Source of the DNA: an uncultured Bacteroidales bacterium
GTDB taxonomy: Bacteria > Bacteroidota > Bacteroidia > Bacteroidales > Paludibacteraceae
Assembly: GCA_902765485.1 (NCBI GenBank)
Contig: CACWZZ010000012.1
Span: forward strand, 1 to 55,031
Length of the DNA stretch: 55,031 nt
Reading direction: 5' to 3'
Below are positions 7,111-17,800 of the stretch, in pieces (the first letter of the stretch is position 1; each line of letters opens with the position of its first letter). The notes beneath the pieces were generated by a model that was not told the DNA's origin, made no database searches, and was given only the letters and a program-made list of their open reading frames with translations. A program made the translations under genes and the position numbers.

Positions 7111-10100
7111 CAATTCTTCTCTACTACTTTGAAATCGAGTATTCCTTCTCCTCTGCGTCGTGCGAGCCAGCGGTAGAGCGGCGGCGTGACATGGATGGAA
7201 TGGGAACGGCTGGTGAGCGCGACAGACTGACGCGTGGAGGGATTGTAGATCGCTACATGGAGTCGTCCCTGACCTTTGTTGCTCGATATTTGTTCCGCTA
7301 ACTCATCTGCCAACTCCGGCGTAAGCCGGTTCAGCGCAAGGGTTATATTCAGTCCGTCGGTGCGTTTGTCCTGCGCCTCGTTCAGCATCTCCACTTTCTG
7401 CACGATAAACTCGTATTCGGCTTTCTCGTCCGGCTGCTCTTTGAACCACCGCTGTCCGTTGCCTTTCTGCTGGATGACGCCGGTGATGAGGACGTACAGG
7501 TCTTTGAGCATCATGTGCGCGAACTGGGAATAAGCATTTCCGAAGAGCGCAAGGGTGTAACTGCCGGTGTAGTCCTCGATAGTGTATCGTCCGTAGGGGT
7601 TGCCTTTCTGGCTGATGCGTTGTTCCGCTTCGGTGATAATTCCACCGATGAGACAAGTCTGGTTCTTATGCGCGGCGATGAACTCCGAGGGCAGGATCGG
7701 ACGCTCTTCTTCCTCTTGCGGCGGCGTCTCTGTTTTCTTGGTCTCTACGGCTACCGGCGCATCTTCTTCGGCTGCGTCCGGCGCTCCGAAATCGAGTGCG
7801 TCCTCTTCCTGCGCAGGCGCAGCAGGCGTCATCTCCGCTATCTCGGCGCGGATACGTTTCTCTGCGGCGTCGCGCTCCTCGGGCTTGCGCCAGCCTTCGA
7901 AGAGCGACAGCTCGTTCGCCGTGAGGTTGCATAACTCGCGCACTTCGTACTCGTACTCGTCCAGCGGGTGTGCGGAGAGGTAGATGCCGATCAGCTCTTT
8001 CTCTTTGTTGAGCCGCTCAATGGTGTTCCATCGCGGCACTTGCGGCAGAGCAGGGTGGTGTACTTCCACCTCTATGTCGAAATCGTCGAAGAGCGAGTTG
8101 GCATTGGAGGCTTGGTCGGCTTGGTATTTATTGCCGTAGTTCATCAGCAGGTCGAGTCCTGTGCTGCCGTACTCATCGGTTCCGAAGAACTGTTCGCGGT
8201 AGATGTCTTCGAAGCACTCGAAGGCACCTGCTTGCGCGAGGTTCTCTATCGTCTTGCGGTTGCAGGACTGGAGGTTAACGCGCTCCAGGAAATCAAAGAT
8301 GTCCTTGTATTTGCCGTTCTTCTCCCGTTCGCGGATGATGGCTTCTGCGGCTCCTTCTCCGACGCCTTTGATCCCACCCAGACCGAAACGGATAGCGCCG
8401 TCTTGGTTCACGATAAAACTGAGTTCGGACTCGTTCACATCCGGCTCCAGCACACTCAGCCCGAGCGCACGACATTCGTCCATCAGCTTGGTGACCTCTT
8501 TGATGTCGTCCTTATGGACGGTGAGGTTCGCCGCCATGAACTCGGCAGGGTAGTGCGCTTTGAGGTAGCCGGTTTGGTAAGCCACCCACGAGTAGCACGC
8601 CGCGTGCGATTTATTGAAGGCGTACGAGGCGAATTTCTCCCAGTCTTTCCAAATCTTATCCAGTATCTTCGGGTCGTGGCCGTTGGACTTGCCGCCCTCC
8701 ATGAACTTGTCTTTGAGCGATGCCAAGACAGACATCTGTTTCTTACCCATCGCCTTACGCAGTTTATCACTTTCGCCGCGGGTGAAGTTCGCCAGCAGAC
8801 GACTCAGCAACATGACCTGCTCCTGATAGACCGTGACACCATAGGTGTCCTTCAGGTATTTCTCCATCACAGGAATGTCGTACGTAACGGGTTCGATCCC
8901 TTGCTTACGGCGGATGAACTGCGGAATGTAATCCATCGGTCCCGGACGGTAAAGGGCGTTCATGGCGATGAGGTCACCAATGACGGTCGGTTTGAGTTCA
9001 CGCAGGTATTTCTGCATACCTCCGGACTCGAACTGGAAGACCGCTACCGTGCGTCCCTCTTGGAAGAGTTTGTAGGTCTCGGCGTCGTCAATAGGAATAT
9101 GATCGATGTCCACATCTTCGCCGCGCGCTTTCTTGATATTGCGCAGACATTCCTTGATGATCGTCAGGGTAATGAGTCCGAGGAAGTCCATCTTGATCAG
9201 TCCGACGGACTCGACCACATGCCCGTCGTATTCGGTCACGAGCACACGTTTCTTGGTGGTTTTGTCCTCCACGGAACTCAGCGGGGCGAAGTTCGTCAGG
9301 TCGTCTGCGCCAATGATCACGCCGCAGGCGTGTACACCCACTTGGCGGATCGTGCCTTCCAACCGCGCCGCGTAGTCCAGCATCGAGCGGATGTTCGGAT
9401 CGCCGAACTTATACTCGTGCTCCAGCTCGTCCACGTATTGGTAACAGTTGCGGAGGTTCACTTTGGGTTTCTTGGTCGTGCCCGCCGGCAGTTTCTTGAG
9501 TACCGAATCCGGGAACTCGCGGTCGGGGATCAGACCCTTCAGTTCGTTCACTTTGGGCAGCGGCACTTGCTGAACGCGTCCCACGTCCGCGAGAGCCGAT
9601 TTGGTAGCCATCTTACCGTAGGTAACGATATGCGCCACATGCGTCTCGCCGTACTTGCGGCTCACGTAATCCAGCACTTTGCCGCGTCCGCAATCCTCAA
9701 AGTCCGTATCAATATCCGGCAGCGAGATTCGGTCGGGGTTCAGGAAACGCTCGAACAGCAAGTCGTATTGCATCGGGTCCAAGTCGGTGATTTTCAGGCA
9801 GTAAGCTACTACCGATCCGGCAGCTGAACCACGTCCCGGTCCCACAGAGACATCCAGTTCTTCGCGCGCCGCACGGATGAAGTCCATGACGATCAGGAAG
9901 TAACCCGGGAATCCCATGTTGATGATGGTGTTGAGCTCGAACTCGATCCGTTCTTTCAGTTCCTCGTCCTCCGCAAGCCGTTTCTCGCCGTAGCGCACTT
10001 TCGCGCCCTCCATCGTCAGATGGCGGAGGTACGCACTCTCGAACGCCAGACGGTCGGGGTAGTCGCTCTCGTTGCCGAACGAAGCCGGAATGTCAAATTT

Positions 10101-11192
10101 AGGCATGTACGGCTTGTGGTCGATGTCGTAGATCTCCACTTTGCCGACGATCTCCTGGGTGTTCTCCAGCGCTTCCGGGATGTCTTGGAAGATCTCGTAC
10201 ATCTCTTCCGGCGTTTTGAGCCACTCCTGCTTGGTGTAGTGCATTCGGTTGACGTCGTTCACATAGTGGTTTGTGCTCAAACAGATCAGGCGGTCGTGCG
10301 CCTCCGCGTCTTCCTCATTGATGAAATGCGAGTCGTTGCTGCAAATGACCTTCACGCCGTATTTGCGCGCCAGTTCGATGAGGACAGGGTTGACCTGTTT
10401 TTGTCTCTCGTAAACCTCTTGGTCTCCACCGGGTTTCTGGGTCTCATGGCGTTGTAATTCAATATAGTAGTCCTCGCCGAAGAGGTTTTTGAACCACTGA
10501 ACGGTCTCTTCCGCCTCTTTGAACACACCCTGTTCGATCGCTTCCTGCAGGCTGATTTCTGACGGCTGAGTGCTGATGGCTGATGGCTGACTGCTGACGG
10601 CTGATGGCTGACTGCTGACGGCTGACTTCTGACGGCTGATTTCTGACGGCTGACGGCTGAAGCCGTCCAATATCTTCTGCGGCAACTCGCCGCCAAGGCA
10701 AGCCGAACAGCAAATGATGCCTTCGTGCCATTTCTCCAGCAGCTCTTTGTCGATTCGCGGCGTGTGGTAGAACGCGTCGGACATGTATCCGGCGGAGACG
10801 ATGCGGCAGAGGTTGTGATAGCCCTCCAGGTTCTTTGCCAGCAGGATCAGGTGCCATCCGGAGCGGTCTATGACGTATGTCCGCCCTTCGCCGTTGACAG
10901 CTTTGTCGTCCTTCATCGAGTGTCTTCCGCGGCGGGCACAATAGACCTCGCAGCCCGCGATCGGAGTGAAGGGCACAAAGGGTTCACCTTTCTCCTCCGC
11001 CTCCGCTTTGCGTTTCTTGTTCACGTCCTTGCAGTAATCCAGCAAGTCCTTGATTCCGTACATGTTACCATGGTCAGTCAGCGCCACGGCGTTCATGCCG
11101 GTCGCAATACATTTATCCACTATCTCATCCACTTTGGACAGTCCGTCCAGCAGCGAGTAGTGGGAGTGCACATGCAAATGTGTAAAATTCAT
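7110..11192 (-). CDS. dnaE: DNA polymerase III subunit alpha
   Basis: Replicative polymerase. The PHP domain starts at once (HLHVHSHYSLLDG, ALTDHGNMYG, CSNDSHF), with metal-binding residues apparently intact. The catalytic core has GPGRGSAAGSVVAYCL and PDIDTDFEDCGRG near residue 490. Helix-hairpin-helix (GLGGIKGVGEGAAEAI) and OB-fold regions follow, with an acidic linker near 1120-1165. At 1360 residues it is long; part of the excess is about 40 residues of heptamer repeat (QPSAVSSQPSA type) near 174-213 in the PHP domain. ATG 11192 was chosen because a further upstream ATG at 11213 lies inside the promoter -7 box. First gene of dnaE-folC-prmA. Confidence 0.96.
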   Translation of the reverse strand: MNFTHLHVHSHYSLLDGLSKVDEIVDKCIATGMNAVALTDHGNMYGIKDLLDYCKDVNKKRKAEAEEKGEPFVPFTPIAGCEVYCARRGRHSMKDDKAVNGEGRTYVIDRSGWHLILLAKNLEGYHNLCRIVSAGYMSDAFYHTPRIDKELLEKWHEGIICCSACLGGELPQKILDGFSRQPSEISRQKSAVSSQPSAVSSQPSAISTQPSEISLQEAIEQGVFKEAEETVQWFKNLFGEDYYIELQRHETQKPGGDQEVYERQKQVNPVLIELARKYGVKVICSNDSHFINEEDAEAHDRLICLSTNHYVNDVNRMHYTKQEWLKTPEEMYEIFQDIPEALENTQEIVGKVEIYDIDHKPYMPKFDIPASFGNESDYPDRLAFESAYLRHLTMEGAKVRYGEKRLAEDEELKERIEFELNTIINMGFPGYFLIVMDFIRAAREELDVSVGPGRGSAAGSVVAYCLKITDLDPMQYDLLFERFLNPDRISLPDIDTDFEDCGRGKVLDYVSRKYGETHVAHIVTYGKMATKSALADVGRVQQVPLPKVNELKGLIPDREFPDSVLKKLPAGTTKKPKVNLRNCYQYVDELEHEYKFGDPNIRSMLDYAARLEGTIRQVGVHACGVIIGADDLTNFAPLSSVEDKTTKKRVLVTEYDGHVVESVGLIKMDFLGLITLTIIKECLRNIKKARGEDVDIDHIPIDDAETYKLFQEGRTVAVFQFESGGMQKYLRELKPTVIGDLIAMNALYRPGPMDYIPQFIRRKQGIEPVTYDIPVMEKYLKDTYGVTVYQEQVMLLSRLLANFTRGESDKLRKAMGKKQMSVLASLKDKFMEGGKSNGHDPKILDKIWKDWEKFASYAFNKSHAACYSWVAYQTGYLKAHYPAEFMAANLTVHKDDIKEVTKLMDECRALGLSVLEPDVNESELSFIVNQDGAIRFGLGGIKGVGEGAAEAIIREREKNGKYKDIFDFLERVNLQSCNRKTIENLAQAGAFECFEDIYREQFFGTDEYGSTGLDLLMNYGNKYQADQASNANSLFDDFDIEVEVHHPALPQVPRWNTIERLNKEKELIGIYLSAHPLDEYEYEVRELCNLTANELSLFEGWRKPEERDAAEKRIRAEIAEMTPAAPAQEEDALDFGAPDAAEEDAPVAVETKKTETPPQEEEERPILPSEFIAAHKNQTCLIGGIITEAEQRISQKGNPYGRYTIEDYTGSYTLALFGNAYSQFAHMMLKDLYVLITGVIQQKGNGQRWFKEQPDEKAEYEFIVQKVEMLNEAQDKRTDGLNITLALNRLTPELADELAEQISSNKGQGRLHVAIYNPSTRQSVALTSRSHSIHVTPPLYRWLARRRGEGILDFKVVEKN
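10551..10671. repeat. long heptamer array inside dnaE (CTGANNN units)
   Basis: About 17 consecutive CTGANNN heptamers (CTGATGG, CTGACGG, CTGACTG, CTGACTT). The minus strand is stop-free and encodes a heptapeptide pattern SAVSSQP within the PHP region; the + strand has a TGA in every unit. It is the longest array of this kind in the window. Confidence 0.95.
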
Positions 11193-11210
11193 AGTACTCC
11201 AAATTTGCTG

Positions 11211-11241
11211 CAAAGTTACTGCTTTTTTTCGATATTTGCAA
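11211..11241 (-). promoter_or_regulatory. promoter of dnaE
   Basis: On the minus strand TTGC, 19 bp, TAACTTTG (reverse complement of 11211-11218). Transcription would start near 11205, which excludes the ATG at 11213 and supports the start at 11192. A second minus-strand -7 box (TACCTTTG, 11483-11490) lies further upstream. Confidence 0.65.
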
Positions 11242-11500
11242 GTGCACAGGGAGAAAAATCTTTTTTCTGCAAGTTTTTTGAGAGATTTTTGTATTTCGGA
11301 AAGTGGAGATTTTGGTCAATGAAAGCGGATTTTTGGCTAATTTTCAGGTGTTTCGGAATGGAGCGTAACATGCTGATAATCAGTCTTCTGTGTCGTAGTA
11401 TAAATTAACAAAGTCTAGAACTACCACGAAAGTACCCCGATGCGGGTCTTATTTAGGGGTTATTTGGGCTTTATTTCGGGTGCAAAGGTACAACTTTTTT

Positions 11501-11538
11501 TGAATTGTGCAAGTTTTTTTTGAATTGTGCAAGTTTTT
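11501..11538. repeat. 20-bp tandem duplication in the dnaE/giant-gene intergenic region
   Basis: TGAATTGTGCAAGTTTTTTT occurs at 11501-11520 and again, nearly complete, at 11521-11538. On the minus strand it repeats the -33-like CTTGCACAATTC part of the promoter that uses the box at 11483-11490. In 11214-11500 I see only these promoter elements and no gene. Confidence 0.85.
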
Positions 11539-11547
11539 CGCTTTTTA

Positions 11548-11579
11548 TTTGCATATATGCAAAAAAAGTATTAATTTTG
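11548..11579 (+). promoter_or_regulatory. promoter of the giant surface protein gene
   Basis: TTTG 11548-11551, 20 bp, TAATTTTG 11572-11579. The spacer starts with the palindrome-forming TTTGCATATATGCAAA and an A tract. The same stretch is found at 22264-22295. Confidence 0.8.
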
Positions 11580-11604
11580 CACCGGATTTTTAGTACATTT
11601 TTTT

Positions 11605-11718
11605 GCTCGCCTAATGCTTACGCCATCATAGGCGGTGCCGGCAAATTGCGGGTATCGCTTGCGAGCATATATTATTTACTATACCGGCACGGCGAAAGCC
11701 GTCCTTAAGGAAGGCGAG
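11605..11718 (+). promoter_or_regulatory. structured 5' leader with alternative pairings
   Basis: Within the leader of about 215 nt one can draw CGCC/GGCG (11621-24/11631-34), GTGCCGG/CCGGCAC (11635-41/11684-90) and ACGGC-GAAA-GCCGT with a GNRA loop (11689-11702). The string around 11605-11612 can pair either with GCGAGC(A) at 11661-11667 or with AGGCGAG at 11712-11718, but not both. No known riboswitch class is recognised. A short open frame also runs to the stop at 11754-11756. Confidence 0.4.
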
Positions 11719-11800
11719 TTTGTGCCTCCAATCATTAAACTCACGAAGAAGAACTAAAAACGGCAATATAATAGAGAATTAAACAAAAGCGATAATACGT

Positions 11801-14800
11801 ATGAAGACTAAATCGACAGTCGGAAGACTGATTACTCACACCATGCGGGTGGCTGCTATGCTACTATTGCTCGTGGCGGGAACGAACGCCGTAATGGCAA
11901 GTGACTGGGTGCTGAACGAGGACAAGTACTCGGCGACTCATTACACCGACCACCTCTATCTGGAGGTTTTCCTTGCCGACCTTGACTACAGGAACACTTA
12001 CTGTCAGGAGGGAACCCTCATTGCAACCAACGGCAGTAAGAGCATAGACCTGCTGACGCTCAAGTACATCAACGAAGGCGACGATGACAAAGACGACGCC
12101 GAAGTGAAAGCCAAGTTAGTGATGCCGAACGCCAAGGCATGGTTTACCAATGAGGTGTACGGCTGGGGTGAACTAACTGCGAACGAGCAGACATTCACGC
12201 TCCGGAAATGGGGAAGCGACAAGCACTATATGACCGCGAAGATCGACCTCTACTACTCCGCGGAGATGGCGGGAGGTAACTGGAAAATCTATTTCCATTT
12301 CAAGCACTCCAACGACTCCTGGTACAATATGACCCTTGCTTCGAGCGTGGGGACGAGCACGCAACTCGGTCTGAGCGACTTCGACTGGAAATCATACAAG
12401 GTGGAGCGGACGGGCATCGACCAAATGACGTTCACCGTACCTCAACTGCCGAATGACATTGACAGCAAACTCGAAGGCGTACGTATGCGCCAGTGTACAT
12501 ACGACGTGCGTTATACGTTTTATAAACAGGACGGAACTACCGCTATCGTCAGCAAGAGTTACGAAGCGGGTTCTTCCGAGAAGACAGAGAACTGCGCTAT
12601 CCCGGACAGCGTAGGCAATACGGCGCGTATCGATGTGAGGGTGACCGCCACCCATGGAGTGAAGGACCCCGACAACTGGTTCAATGTACAGACGAGGACA
12701 GATACGAAGGAGAACGCTTTCCCCGTCATCCCTGCTCCGGGCGCTATCACGACCGACTACCGCCAGTTTGACCACCAGACGGCAATGACATGGACAACAC
12801 CCTCCGGCTCCAATTATTTAGCCGTAACGCCCTATATCTATCGAATGGAAACGGACAGCACCGGCAATAAGAAATCCGGCTCGTCGTGGAGTCAGCGCGG
12901 CAGTCTGAGAAGCACCCGCGGCGGCGCACTCGGTTTTACCGACGACGGGGCGGATATCGGCACCTATTACAAGTATATGGTGGTCAATGTCCCCACCGAC
13001 TATATCGGCAATGGTGTCGCTGAGAGCAGTCTCAACTCCCCCTCGGACGCGCTACTCGCCAAACTCGGCTCTGCCACCTCGGCGGTAGTGACCACGGCTC
13101 CTTCCGTCACGATCCACGACTTACAGCAGGACACGACCATTAAGAACAAGGTTGTTTTCACATGGCAGTACAGCCGAGTGCCGGTGACCGACGCTACCGT
13201 CAATTTCAAGATCATGCGCAGGAAGAACGCTAACGACGCATGGACCGAATACCGAAGCGACATCAGCGCGGATGCTAATCCGGCTGCGGGGTACCGGGCT
13301 ACGTTTGAAGACAGCGACCTGCCTAATTCCTCGGTCAAATACGAATACAAAGTGCGGTTGGATCTGGCGGGCGGCTACCGCTTCGAGAGTGCAACCGTGC
13401 GAGCCGGCTTGTTAGCAGGCACAACGCTACAGTCCTTCACCGCCTCCAAGGGTACGCATCCCGGCACGGTATCTCTGGACTGGACAGCCAAGCAAGTAGG
13501 AACCGACAACAGCACTTATATCATCTCACGCCGGTATGTCAACTCCACAGAGGATTTCAAACCGGTAGAGAGTATTAGTGGCACGAATGCCACCTACACC
13601 TACCAAGACAACACCGTCCAGCCGGGCTATTACTATGAGTACCGTGTAGAGGTGTACCAGATGGACACGGCAAGCACCCTTGCGCTTCAGAGCACGCTTT
13701 ATGACGTGGGTTTCTGCCAGTCGCGGGGAACGCTCTCCGGTCTCGTCAAATACGGAACGGGAACCGCCGTGCCGGATGCACGTATGTGGCTCCGTCCCTC
13801 CGATACAGGGGACGACAATACCATCACGGGCAGTTCGCAATACGTGAACGGCGTGTCGGAAGGTATAGCCTGGAAAGCGGATTCGGCTGAGTTGGCAAAG
13901 GTCTTCGGCAGCGACAAGGATTATACCGTGCAGTTCTTCGTCCGTCCCGACGCAGGACTGAGCGCAGACGCAGTACTGGCGAATATACCGGGAATGGAAG
14001 AAATGATTACAATGGGTTCCTCCACAACCAACGGTTATCAACTCGAACTGCGGAGATACAATCCTACGATAGATCTCTCAGAGCTCACCGGTGACTACAC
14101 GGCGCAAAACTTTTACATTCTTACCGGGGCTTTGGAAGAGAACTACAAGATTTCTATTGCCGACGGCGCTACGGTTGTACTCCAGAATGTCACTATCGAA
14201 GGAACTGAAGACGAGCAGTACAATTGGCCGGGCATCAACTGTCTGGGAGATGCTACCTTGATTTTGGAGGGTGAGAATACCGTCACCTGTTTCGGTAAAC
14301 TCAATCCCGCAATCCATGTGCCGGAAGGCAAGACGCTTACCATCAAAGGTATGGGTTCGCTGGAAGCCAAAAGTAACGGTATGGGCAGTGGTATCGGCGG
14401 CGGAGCCAAGAATGGCAAGGAAGCCCTCAGTTATGGTAATATTGTCATAGAGGGCGGAACCATCCGTACTATCGGAGGTTTCACCGGTATAGGAGGAGGA
14501 TTCGCCTGCAACGGAGGAGATATCACCATTGCAGGAGGCGACATATATGCAGAAGGTAATGGAGTATTTGGAAATGCCATCGGACCGGGCAGCAGTGTGC
14601 GAGGCGGTACAGTCACTATAGAGAACACCGTCAGCCGTGTGGAGGTCACGCATGATGGGGGATGTCTCTTTGGCGAATCACATGCTGCCTCCTGTGGAGC
14701 AATTACTATCGGAGGAACTGTTTATTGGGATGGCGCAAACTACCAGAACGGCGGGAAAGATATTCTGCAACAAGAATCATACACCTATACCGGTAACGGC

Positions 14801-17800
14801 AGTTGGACAAGTACATACACTCCTGTCAATCATGAGTGTATCATCACGTCCACCGGCGTGACCATCCCTTCCGGCAAGTATTCCTTGCTGACGCTGAGCA
14901 AGAGAGGCAACCAACTGAGCATACAGGTGGACAGCAGTGAAGTAAAGACCATCACTGTCTCAAGTCAAGACTTGTCCGCTCCTTTCTCTCTGGGCGGTAT
15001 GCAGGGCATTGCTGAAGCCCAAGCCTTCAAGGGGTACTTCGCCGAGGTGCGTGTGTGGGACCATGTGCTGACGGACGCGGAGAAAGCCGGTTATTTCGAC
15101 CGCGTGCTGAACGGTCGTGAGAAGGGGCTTGCGCTCTATTGGCCGCTCGACGAGGGCTTGGAGCGGTACGCTTTCGATGCCTCCTACGCCAGCGACCAGC
15201 CCAACGGACGGCACGCTACGGTAGGCAATAACGTGACCTCTTCCACGATCGTGCCTGCGGAGGCTCAGCTCTCCCGCTACGCTGTGACCAACGAAAAGGG
15301 AGAGTACCTCATCCGCGGTATTCCGTTCAAGGGCAGCGGTTCGGGCTACATGATTGTGCCGGAAAAGGGTATTCACCGGTTCAACCCCAACACCCGCTCG
15401 CTTTTCATCAGCCCGACGAGCCTGACGGCGAACAATATCGATTTTGAGGATGTCAGCTCGTTCCCCATGACGGGACATATCTATTATGCAGGTACGAATA
15501 TACCGGTTGAAGGTATTCAACTGTTTATTGACGGAATCGTAGTTACCGCTAACGGCGAAGTGCAAACGACCGATGCGGAGGGACGCTATTCCATCAGCGT
15601 TCCTGTCGGAGAGCACTATGTGGAAGCGCGACTGATGGGACATGAGTTTGTTGACGGCGGGCGGTTTCCGACAGAGGGCACGTATAACTTTGTGGACCGC
15701 GTGCAGCACGATTTCACCGACTCGACATTGGTGAACTTCGTCGGCCGCGTAGCCGGAGCGAAGTACAACGACTCCATTCCTGTGGGCTTCGCCAAGTCGA
15801 AGAACAACATCGGTGTGGCGAAGATCACCCTCCGTCTCAACAACCCTTCGTTCTCCTTCAACTGCTTGGAAGAAGACCATATGACACCGGCAACTACCGA
15901 CCGTTATTTCGAGAGCGACACGGCAGCTATCAAGAGCCACGCATGGACCGGTTCGGGAGAGACGGAGAAAACCAAATATATCTATATCACTACGGACAGC
16001 GCAACGGGCGAGTTCTCCGCCAAGCTGCCGCCGCTCAAGTATGTGATAAAGAGCGTTGATATATGCAAAAACAATGACAATATAGAGTTCACCTCGCTGC
16101 CGGAGGTTGATCTGACGAATGCCAAGCAGGAATCGACCGACTCCCTCCTGCATGTCACAGAGCACGGCGACACGCTGACGAGCAGTTACAAATACCACAC
16201 CAAGAAGGTCTTTACCCATTACTCGAAGCCGATAGTGGACATCCGGGAGAAAGGGCATCCTGTAGGTGCTTTCGGTTTAGATTCACTCATCGTGCCCATC
16301 GACGAGGAGCACACCGATACCCTCCGAGGTGTCTATACAACGGATGGTAGCGGAGCGGTACAATATATGTTCGAGTACCCGGTTTACCAGATGTTAGGCG
16401 GAGTGGAATACGAACTCCACGGCTATGAGGCATATACCAATTACGACGGCGAAAAGCCTGTTACGGACACGGTGAACCTGAATGGCCAGGACCTGACCAT
16501 AGGTAACGAGATGAGTGCAGAACAGGGCGTTATCTACAAAGTGCCGGAGGACTCTACGCGCTACCAGCCGGGCGAGATTTATCAGTTGCAACATGACCTC
16601 GTCACGCTGGACAAAAATGGCCGTGCTACGCTGCGGTGGACAGTAGGTGCGCCGAATATAACCAGTCCCTTCACCCGCCAGTTCAATATCACCCTCAAAC
16701 GCGACGACCGTACCTATGAGCCGTTCCGCATGACTGCCATCGTGCTGGGCAACCTCACCACAGGCAACAACTTCGTCACCAAAGGACCGGATCATATACA
16801 GTTCATCCTGCGTGACCCGTATGGCGCACAATCCAAGACGACGCTGAAGAAAGGTACGGTAAATACCGTCAGCAAATACTACACCTACCAGCGCTCCGGT
16901 GACCATTCAGCGATTTCGGATTGGTTCGCCGGAACGGAAGTAGCCACGGCAGTCGGAATAGGAGTCGCACTGATCAATTCATCCAATATAATTACCACGC
17001 TCACCGGCGGGATAAAAGCCAATTGGAAATATACGCACAAGCAGGACTCTATCTTCCAAACCACTACGGTCGAATCTATCTCTACCAGTGACAAAGCCCC
17101 CTATGTAGGCGCCCGAGGGGACGTGTATGTCGGCACATCGAACAATATCCTCATCGGCAAATGCCGCAAGGTTTGTGTGAAGAAGGACGTACAGACCGGT
17201 CGTTACCGCATCGTGCTGGAAGACGCGCTGGCAACCGGCGCTACCATCAACACGGTATTCGCCTATACGCAGTATGACCTGGAGACCGTCATGATACCCA
17301 AATGGAAGGACCAGCGCAGGCAATACTTGACGCAAGTGGCAACGGAGCAGGAGGCACGCAACTATGTGAACACCGGTCAGCATGTCAAGTGCATCACATG
17401 GTTTGATCCAAGCAATGAACATTATGGAGACTCAGGCACCTATGTGTTCGTCCGTCCTCAGGATACACTACTATATCCGGAGAAAACAGAGATAGACAGC
17501 GTACGATGGTGCAACAACCAGATTAAGGCGTGGGAAAACTGCATCCGGAAGAACGAGGAGGCGAAAATCAAAGTCATGGACGGCACCAAATCCCCGCAGA
17601 ACTATTCTATAGACGGCGGTTCTTCCCGCACTTTCACTTTCCGCCACGACACCACTTCTATAGACCAACAACTGACCGACTATTCGGTTCTTGCGGTAAT
17701 TGGTTGGAAAAACAATTGGCGGATCAAAAATTACATCGATGTAGGTTTTCAAACCAATACCCAGCACTTAGTAGGCGGTGGTAGCATCAGTGGATCGGGC

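Noticed and set aside
7968-9827. 619-codon open frame on the + strand opposite dnaE
   Set aside because: Antisense shadow of a strongly conserved gene; composition follows dnaE codon bias and it has no recognisable motif or promoter.
11505-11708. 67-codon ORF through the promoter and leader of the giant gene
   Set aside because: Runs through the -33/-7 boxes and leader structure; codons are dictated by those signals.
14960-16258. 432-codon open frame opposite the giant gene
   Set aside because: Shadow frame; low-complexity Arg/His/Val-rich product with no start signals.
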